Source of the DNA: Lachnospiraceae bacterium | GTDB lineage: Bacteria; Bacillota; Clostridia; Lachnospirales; Lachnospiraceae | Direction: 5' to 3' | NCBI GenBank assembly: GCA_003488445.1 | Contig: DNLO01000012.1 | Coordinates: 1 to 10,896 of the forward strand | Length of the DNA: 10,896 bases | Shown: in pieces, positions 6,117-10,896 of the stretch | Layout: the number at the start of each line of letters is the position of its first letter | How positions within the stretch are numbered: position 1 is the first letter of the stretch | The notes under the pieces: model-generated | What the model was told of the DNA's origin: nothing | The model's database searches: none | What the model saw: only the letters and a program-made list of their open reading frames with translations | Translations under genes and position numbers: made by a program

Positions 6117-6634
6117 CGGTCAGGTCTCCTGATGAATCTCCTGGAAGCTCCGATCACGAGACTCAGCAGGATGACATTGATGGGAAACATTATCAGCACT
6201 TTCGGCAGACGTCCGACAAATATTGGGATGAACGCATTGCCGTAAAGCAGCATGAGCCAGATGGGAGTGAGTATCAGAGATACCAGGATGCAGTCTATGG
6301 TCTGTGCCGCTATTATCCTGGGAACTGTCTGAGATCTCCTCAGAACCACTCCGTATATCACGCCCTGCAGTATCGCAGATACGGTAAAACCCGGAAAGAA
6401 TGCACCGGTGGGTCTCACGATAAAGCACAATATATCCGACAATCCGCCGAGTATCCCTCCATACAGCGGACCGAAAAGCGCCCCCTCTATCGCGACCGGA
6501 AGGAACTGCAGCCTTATCTCCGAGGTCTGTGTGAGCGGTATCTTGAAAAACCCGAGTATGACGGATAATGCCAAAAGCATGGCAGAAACCGTTAGTCTGT
6601 ACAGTGCTGTTTTCCCCGTTGCGTTTGCTTCCAT
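6113..6634 (-). CDS. folT: Folate ECF transporter S component (FolT)
   Basis: This 173-residue, very hydrophobic protein is a substrate-binding S component of an energy-coupling factor transporter. About six membrane segments are visible, starting at 12-30 (RLTVSAMLLALSVILGF) and ending at about 145-162. Family-typical stretches are the IRLQFLPVAIEGALFGPLYGG region (40-60), GGLSDILCFIVRPTGAFFPGF (63-83) and the SAILQGVIYG segment (86-95); a 'GAFFPGFTLSA' motif with an adjacent Arg is what I know from FolT proteins. S components bind the vitamin and work with the shared EcfA/EcfA'/EcfT module, which is not encoded here. The assignment to folate is supported by the next gene, folC, whose GTG overlaps this gene's TGA. 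The gene follows pyrD by 14 bases with a ribosome site GAAGGAAAG before the ATG. Confidence 0.88.
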   Translation of the reverse strand: MEANATGKTALYRLTVSAMLLALSVILGFFKIPLTQTSEIRLQFLPVAIEGALFGPLYGGILGGLSDILCFIVRPTGAFFPGFTVSAILQGVIYGVVLRRSQTVPRIIAAQTIDCILVSLILTPIWLMLLYGNAFIPIFVGRLPKVLIMFPINVILLSLVIGASRRFIRRPDR

Positions 6635-6648
6635 TTCTCTTTCCTTCT

Positions 6649-7563
6649 CTACAGGATGCCTATCAGATCACTGATACGTTCTGTTCCGGTATCCACCATA
6701 TAGCGCTTCATTCCGTCTATGACATGACTTACCGTTTCCGGATCAGTGAAATTCATCATGCCTACAGCGACCATGGTCGCACCTGCCAGCATCATCTCGA
6801 TAGCATCGGTATACGTGGCGATGCCTCCCATCCCTATCACCGGAATCTTCACGGCGTGGCTGGCTTCATACACCATTCTCACAGCTACAGGGTGTATTGC
6901 AGGACCCGACAGGCCGCCGGTCTTATTCGCAAGGACAAACTTCCTTTTATAGATGTCGATCTTCATGGCAGTGAGAGTATTGATCAGGGAGAGTCCATCC
7001 GCCCCGCCTGCCTCGGCAGCACGTGCCATTTCGGATATGCTCGTTACATTGGGAGTAAGCTTCATGATAACGGGCTTGTTCCCTGCTGCCCCCTTGCATT
7101 TTTCCGTCACCTGTTCCAGCATTTTGGGATCAGTGCCGAACTGTATGGCTCCCTGCTTAACATTGGGGCAGGAAACGTTTATCTCCAGCATGCTCACCCT
7201 GTCATCGTCAGCGAGCCTCTCTACGACAGCCACATATTCCTCTATGCTGTGTCCGCACACATTGACTATCACGGGCACATCCAGACCTTCAAGGAAAGCC
7301 AGATCCCTATTGATGAAAACGTCAACGCCGGGGTTCTGCAGGCCAATGGCATTCATCATCCCGGAGGGTGTTTCTGTCACTCTTGGTGTGGGATTTCCCT
7401 CCCAGGGTACGGCTGACACCCCCTTGGTGGTGATAGCTCCCAGCGACTCAAGGTCAACGAATGCAGAGTACTCCAGGCCGGAGCCAAAGGTTCCCGACGC
7501 CACGGTAACCGGATTTCTGAAGCTCTTTCCCGCGAATTCAACGCTCATATCCGGTTTTGTCAT
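6649..7563 (-). CDS. pyrD: Dihydroorotate dehydrogenase B (NAD-dependent), catalytic subunit
   Basis: This FMN enzyme oxidises dihydroorotate to orotate, the fourth step of UMP synthesis, passing electrons to PyrK. The 304-residue TIM barrel shows class 1B marks: Lys47 in TTKGVS, NAIGLQNPG at 71-79, the active-site loop NVSCPN at 129-134 with Cys132 as catalytic base (class 2 enzymes have Ser), Lys168 in MKLTPN, NTLTAMKID at 195-203, TGGLSGPAI at 215-223 and the FMN-phosphate site GMGGI at 244-248. There is no N-terminal membrane helix, as expected for class 1. The ATG at 7563 follows AGAGGTGG and overlaps the pyrK stop as ATGA, consistent with 1:1 synthesis of the two subunits of the PyrDB-PyrK heterotetramer. 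Confidence 0.96.
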   Translation of the reverse strand: MTKPDMSVEFAGKSFRNPVTVASGTFGSGLEYSAFVDLESLGAITTKGVSAVPWEGNPTPRVTETPSGMMNAIGLQNPGVDVFINRDLAFLEGLDVPVIVNVCGHSIEEYVAVVERLADDDRVSMLEINVSCPNVKQGAIQFGTDPKMLEQVTEKCKGAAGNKPVIMKLTPNVTSISEMARAAEAGGADGLSLINTLTAMKIDIYKRKFVLANKTGGLSGPAIHPVAVRMVYEASHAVKIPVIGMGGIATYTDAIEMMLAGATMVAVGMMNFTDPETVSHVIDGMKRYMVDTGTERISDLIGIL

Positions 7564-8360
7564 ATATCCACCTCTTTTGCATCAAACACCGGTCCCTCTG
7601 TGCATACCCGGGCATTATTCACCCTGCTGTGCTCATCTTTATGTACCGTCTTCACCACGCAGCCAAGGCATACACCCACACCGCAGGCCATGTGCTCCTC
7701 CAGGCTGATATAGGCTTTGATATCGTTATCACCCGCATATTTCCTGACGGCAGACAACATCGGGAGCGGCCCGCAGGCATATATCAGGTCCGGCTTCTTC
7801 CCGGTCCCCTTCAGTGCATCCAGTACGTTCCCTTTGGTTCCTTCAGATCCGTCATCGGTTGATATGATCGTATCCATCCCGAGTCTAACGAATTCATCCG
7901 CAAGAAAATGCTTCAGCGTGCTGTCTTTGTATCCCAGAAATGCCCTGCATTCCCTTTCACCCCGACCTGCTGACAGATGTCGCGCCAGGTAGAGGAGCGA
8001 CGGGGCTCCCAGCCCTCCGCCGAGCAGAGCTATGCTGTGGCCTCCCTCCAGGATGCCCTCCACGGGATAGCCGTTTCCCAGAGGTCCTTCTACGAAAAGG
8101 GTATCTCCTACTCTGCTTTCTGCTATGCGTGCGGTCCCTTCTCCGACTCTCCTGAAGACTATCCTGACGGTATCCCCGTCCGCATCGGCTATACAAAGAG
8201 GTCTGCCTAACAGCCGTGCTCCGTCACCGGTATATACGAGTACGAACTGACCGGGCAGAGCCGCCCTGCACAGCTTTACCTTCAGCACCATACTTATGAT
8301 ATCCGGGGCCAGCTCCGTTTTATCAGTTATATATGCTTTTTGTCTGATATCCGCGCTCAC
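7560..8360 (-). CDS. pyrK: Dihydroorotate dehydrogenase B, electron transfer subunit PyrK
   Basis: PyrK carries FAD and a [2Fe-2S] cluster and moves electrons from the FMN of PyrDB to NAD+. In the 266 residues the FAD-binding motif RPLCIAD lies at 53-59, the NAD-binding loop GGGLGAP at 114-120, and the ACGP loop at 195-198. The cluster cysteines are Cys226, Cys231, Cys234 (ACGVGVCLGC) and Cys253 (VCTEGPVF). All four are present, so the subunit should be functional. The start is a GTG at 8360 with a modest AGGG ribosome site; it overlaps the stop of the preceding alcohol dehydrogenase as GTGA, so translation is probably coupled to it. Downstream pyrD overlaps by ATGA. No alternative start closer to the family's N-terminus is apparent. 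Confidence 0.96.
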   Translation of the reverse strand: MSADIRQKAYITDKTELAPDIISMVLKVKLCRAALPGQFVLVYTGDGARLLGRPLCIADADGDTVRIVFRRVGEGTARIAESRVGDTLFVEGPLGNGYPVEGILEGGHSIALLGGGLGAPSLLYLARHLSAGRGERECRAFLGYKDSTLKHFLADEFVRLGMDTIISTDDGSEGTKGNVLDALKGTGKKPDLIYACGPLPMLSAVRKYAGDNDIKAYISLEEHMACGVGVCLGCVVKTVHKDEHSRVNNARVCTEGPVFDAKEVDI

Positions 8361-9535
8361 AGTGCTGCCCTGTATATCTTCTCGATGTCCGCCGCCGTCA
8401 GAGGAGATATCCTCGACAGCTTTACCGTATCATCCATGGTGGCATGCATCGCAAGTGCATGGATATCCTCATCAGAGGGATCTGTGAGACCGAGCTCGTG
8501 AAGAGAAGTAGGCATGCCTATCTCCCGGAAGAAGTTCTCCGTGGCATCTATCCCGAGTATTGCTGCCTGTCTGTCATCTGCCGTATCTATACCCCATACT
8601 CTTCTCGCATATAACGCGAACCGGTGAAGAGCGTCTTTGTAAAGGTATCTGGCCCACGAAGCCCATACTGCAGAGAGAGTCGCTCCGTGCGTATAGTCGT
8701 ATTTCGCGGAGAGCGCCATCCCTACCTTGTGGACCGAGAAGTCCTTTCCTCTGCCTGATTCTGTCAGATTGTTGTGTGAAATGGAGGACGCCCACCATAT
8801 TTCCGCCATGGCATCATAGTCGGATCTGTCCTTCAGTGCCAGCCTGCCGTTGTCACGTACCGTTCTTAGCACTCCCTCAGCTATGGCATCCGTCAGATCG
8901 CACTTGATATCCGGGATAAAGTATCTCTCCAGGGTATGCATCATGATGTCTACTATTCCGTTCTTCAGCTGCCAGTCCGGAAGTGTATCGGCAAGGGTCG
9001 GATCCATTATCGCAAATGCACACCTGTTGAACTCCGTGTTTATCCCGATCTTTTTGCCGATGGCTTCATTGGTGAGGACAGCCGAATCGCTCATTTCCGA
9101 TCCTGCCGCAGGGATAGTCAGGATCGCAGCCACTCTTAATGACTTTTCCAGCGGGACCTTCCTTGTCCATATATCCCACAGGCTGCTCCCTGCATTGGCT
9201 GCTCCGTGGGCGATGCCCTTTGCGGTATCGATGACAGAGCCTCCGCCAACTGCGAGTATGATATTGGCCTCAAAATCTATCGCCCTCTTTACACCCTCCT
9301 CGGCATGCGCAAGTGTCGGATTGGCCTTCACTCCGCCGAATGCCTCATGGGCTATACCCGCACGTCCCAGCGATTTCTCTACTTTCGCCAGGAGACCGGA
9401 TTCCCTTATCCTCTCAGAGCCATATACTATAAGGGCTCTGCCCGTCCCGCATTTCTTCACCTCTTCTCCGACCGTATCTACGGTATCCTTGCCGAATATC
9501 ACCTTTGTAGGTGTATGATACATGAAGTTCTGCAT
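8357..9535 (-). CDS. Iron-containing alcohol dehydrogenase, BDH/YqhD type
   Basis: This 392-residue enzyme belongs to the group III (Fe-ADH) family, nearest by eye to NADPH-dependent butanol dehydrogenases and YqhD-like aldehyde reductases: it begins MQNFMYHTPTKVIFGKDT, as these do. The Rossmann-like domain has VGGGSVIDTAKGIA at 96-109 and the TIPAAGSEMSDSAV segment at 140-153. The predicted metal ligands are all present: Asp196, His200, His269 and His283 (NGIVDIMMH, FSVHKVGMA, YTHGATLS). It should reduce an aldehyde or ketone, or oxidise an alcohol, in the cytoplasm; the substrate cannot be inferred. The ATG at 9535 has a good AAAGGA ribosome site and lies 16 bases after pyrC. Its stop overlaps the pyrK start, placing a redox enzyme of no known pyrimidine role inside the pyr operon. 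Confidence 0.93.
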   Translation of the reverse strand: MQNFMYHTPTKVIFGKDTVDTVGEEVKKCGTGRALIVYGSERIRESGLLAKVEKSLGRAGIAHEAFGGVKANPTLAHAEEGVKRAIDFEANIILAVGGGSVIDTAKGIAHGAANAGSSLWDIWTRKVPLEKSLRVAAILTIPAAGSEMSDSAVLTNEAIGKKIGINTEFNRCAFAIMDPTLADTLPDWQLKNGIVDIMMHTLERYFIPDIKCDLTDAIAEGVLRTVRDNGRLALKDRSDYDAMAEIWWASSISHNNLTESGRGKDFSVHKVGMALSAKYDYTHGATLSAVWASWARYLYKDALHRFALYARRVWGIDTADDRQAAILGIDATENFFREIGMPTSLHELGLTDPSDEDIHALAMHATMDDTVKLSRISPLTAADIEKIYRAAL

Positions 9536-9551
9536 ATTTCGTCCTTTCTTA

Positions 9552-10829
9552 TCATGCCTGATATACTATCTTTCCGCTGCATACGGTATACCGCACTCTT
9601 CCTTTCAGTTCCTCTCCGACAAAAGGAGAATTGACGGATCTGGAACGGAAATCCTCTGCCCTGACGGTCCAGGACCCGCCGGGGTCGAATATCACGATAT
9701 CCGCCGGGGAGCCGGGGCTTAAATCTCCTGCCTTCAGACCATAGAGCCTCGCCGGATTGGTACTCATCAATTCTACAAGCTTTGTCAGATCGATATGCCC
9801 CGCATCGACCAGATTCGTGATCCCCAGTGCGAGTGCCGTCTCCAGCCCTGTCATTCCGGAAGGAGCCTTCGTGAAATCCTGTCCTTTTTCCTCCCGTGTA
9901 TGCGGGGCATGATCAGTAGCTATAAGGTCCAGAGTGCCGTCTTTTATCCCTTCGATCACTGCCTGCCGGTCAGCCTCGGTCCGAAGCGGCGGATTCACTT
10001 TGGCAAGCGTTCCCCATGACATCACCGCATCCTCCGTAAGGGAAAAATGATGGGGTGTAGCCTCCGCATGTATACGTCCGTAAGGATCATCTGTCTTAAA
10101 CTTTCTGATCGCTTCCACACTCTCCCTGGCGGATACATGCTGTATATCGATCTTTGCCCCGATATCCGAAGCAAAGAACAGATCTCTCTCTACCATGGAG
10201 TATTCCGCCTTCCTGTCCGCTCCTCTAAGCCCCATGGCATCGGATATCCGTCCGCTGTTGACACCTGCCTGCCACACATACGCGGGGTCCTCCTCATGCA
10301 GGCTGATCACACTGTCCAGCACGGCAGCACGCCTCATCGCTTCACGGATCAGTGTCTCATCCATCACCGGAGTACCGTCATCGGTGAAGCCCGCAGCTCC
10401 CGCCCGTCTGAGAGCCTCCATATCTACCAGCTCTGCTCCGTTCCTTCCCACGGTCACGGCAGCCGTCTGATATATATGTATCTGCTCCGCTTCAGCTCTT
10501 TTGGTTATGTCTTCAAGGGTTTTCACGCTGTCTACAGCCGGGACGGTATTCGCCATACAGATCACGGATGTATAGCCTCCTGCCGCAGCTGCCAGGGCAC
10601 CGGTGTGCAGCGTCTCCTTTGCGGTCTGTCCCGGATCCCTGAAGTGGGCATGTACATCTACCAGTCCCGGTGCAGCTACCATCCCTTCCGCATCTATGAC
10701 ATCCTCCATGGGATCCGCCGCATCAAGTCCTTCTCCGATCTCGGCCACGAAGCCCTCCGCTGTCCGCAGATCGCAGATCATATCAATGTTGTTCCCCGGG
10801 TCTATGACCCGCGCTTTTCTGATCAGCAT
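9552..10829 (-). CDS. pyrC: Dihydroorotase
   Basis: PyrC cyclises carbamoyl-aspartate to dihydroorotate, the third step of UMP synthesis and the substrate source for PyrDK. The 425 residues match the longer bacterial type found in Gram-positive bacteria. Metal ligands and motifs are visible: DVHAHFRDPG at 58-67 (His60, His62, Asp65), CMANTVP at 91-97 (usually CMPNTxP), FTDDGTPV at 148-155 (Asp151 replacing the carboxylated lysine of other types), His178 in LHEE, His231 in QHVS, and TDHAPHT at 305-311 (Asp306). The N-terminus MLIRKARVIDPGNNID is canonical, so the ATG at 10829 is preferred although the only Shine-Dalgarno-like element (AGAGG) is about 14 bases away. It is the first gene of the pyrC-folC operon seen here; the promoter is not in the window. 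Confidence 0.96.
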   Translation of the reverse strand: MLIRKARVIDPGNNIDMICDLRTAEGFVAEIGEGLDAADPMEDVIDAEGMVAAPGLVDVHAHFRDPGQTAKETLHTGALAAAAGGYTSVICMANTVPAVDSVKTLEDITKRAEAEQIHIYQTAAVTVGRNGAELVDMEALRRAGAAGFTDDGTPVMDETLIREAMRRAAVLDSVISLHEEDPAYVWQAGVNSGRISDAMGLRGADRKAEYSMVERDLFFASDIGAKIDIQHVSARESVEAIRKFKTDDPYGRIHAEATPHHFSLTEDAVMSWGTLAKVNPPLRTEADRQAVIEGIKDGTLDLIATDHAPHTREEKGQDFTKAPSGMTGLETALALGITNLVDAGHIDLTKLVELMSTNPARLYGLKAGDLSPGSPADIVIFDPGGSWTVRAEDFRSRSVNSPFVGEELKGRVRYTVCSGKIVYQA

Positions 10830-10896
10830 AGCATCAAGTATAGCCTCTGAAGAGGATTAATTCAAACTTGCCAAATTGTTTTCTCATATGGTATTT
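10830..10896 (-). other. Upstream flank of pyrC, possibly the tail of another gene
   Basis: On the minus strand one frame is open from the window edge to a TGA at 10836-10834. It would give a C-terminal tail of about 20 residues ending FELILFRGYT, only 4 bases before the pyrC ATG. That spacing fits a preceding operon gene, but 20 codons are too few to tell coding from chance, and I recognise no family. No promoter, PyrR-type attenuator or terminator can be made out in these 67 bases. Confidence 0.25.

Noticed and set aside
6568..7416. Plus-strand open frame of 282 codons opposite folT and pyrD
   Set aside because: It lies antisense to pyrD, whose motifs are complete; its His/Tyr/Ser-rich translation resembles no family and no ribosome site precedes it.
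10047..10850. Plus-strand open frame of 267 codons opposite pyrC
   Set aside because: It is the antisense shadow of a complete dihydroorotase gene, with low-complexity His/Ser/Tyr composition.
10845..10856. Short inverted repeat CCTCT/AGAGG upstream of pyrC as an attenuator or operator
   Set aside because: The stem is only 5 base pairs with a 2-base loop, has no T run, and carries no recognisable PyrR-binding motif.
1..10896. CRISPR arrays, insertion sequences, tRNA/rRNA genes or phage/defence modules
   Set aside because: No direct-repeat arrays, terminal inverted repeats, transposase-like proteins or structured RNA genes were found; apart from one unrecognised gene and a possible 20-codon tail at the right edge, the coding regions look like housekeeping families.

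Overview
The window looks like chromosomal DNA from a Bacillota member of class Clostridia, probably near Lachnospiraceae. This is inferred from gene content and style: a class 1B dihydroorotate dehydrogenase (PyrDB) with its PyrK partner, an ECF-type folate transporter S component, FtsEX followed by a coiled-coil exported protein, a YjfB-like small protein, tight ATGA/GTGA overlaps, and heavy use of ATA for isoleucine at roughly balanced GC. There are no mobile elements, tRNA or rRNA genes, or CRISPR arrays. All but one of the genes lie on the minus strand, so transcription mostly runs from the right edge to the left.

Right block (about 10829 down to 4800, minus strand): pyrC (dihydroorotase), an iron-containing alcohol dehydrogenase, pyrK, pyrD, folT and folC. 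Gaps are 16 bases or less, and three junctions are 4-base overlaps, so this is almost certainly one operon. It joins pyrimidine synthesis (dihydroorotase, then NAD-linked dihydroorotate dehydrogenase) to folate uptake and folate activation/polyglutamylation. The alcohol dehydrogenase sitting between two pyrimidine genes is the odd member. The operon promoter lies beyond the right edge.

Middle (about 4854 to 2641): a single plus-strand gene of unknown function (4354-4854) converges on folC and overlaps its 3' end by 55 bases. Its likely terminator is a hairpin embedded inside the folC coding sequence. Divergent from it, across a 57-base promoter region, is a two-gene unit: a polytopic GT-C/GT39-like membrane glycosyltransferase and a small YjfB-like putative motility protein. 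That unit ends in a strong, near-symmetric terminator at 2641-2675.

Left block (2605 down to 1, minus strand): an extended -10 promoter drives a degenerate WecG/TagA/CpsF-type glycosyltransferase homologue, followed by ftsE, ftsX and the start of an exported, Ser/Asp-rich, coiled-coil protein that is probably the FtsEX-activated peptidoglycan hydrolase or hydrolase activator. It runs off the left edge. FtsE powers FtsX, which mechanically controls the exported partner during cell-wall cleavage.

Most of the window is ordinary housekeeping. The points that merit attention are the apparently catalysis-dead TagA-like protein coupled to ftsEX, the alcohol dehydrogenase in the pyrimidine operon, the orphan plus-strand gene whose terminator is hidden in folC, and two promoters that predict leaderless or nearly leaderless mRNAs.
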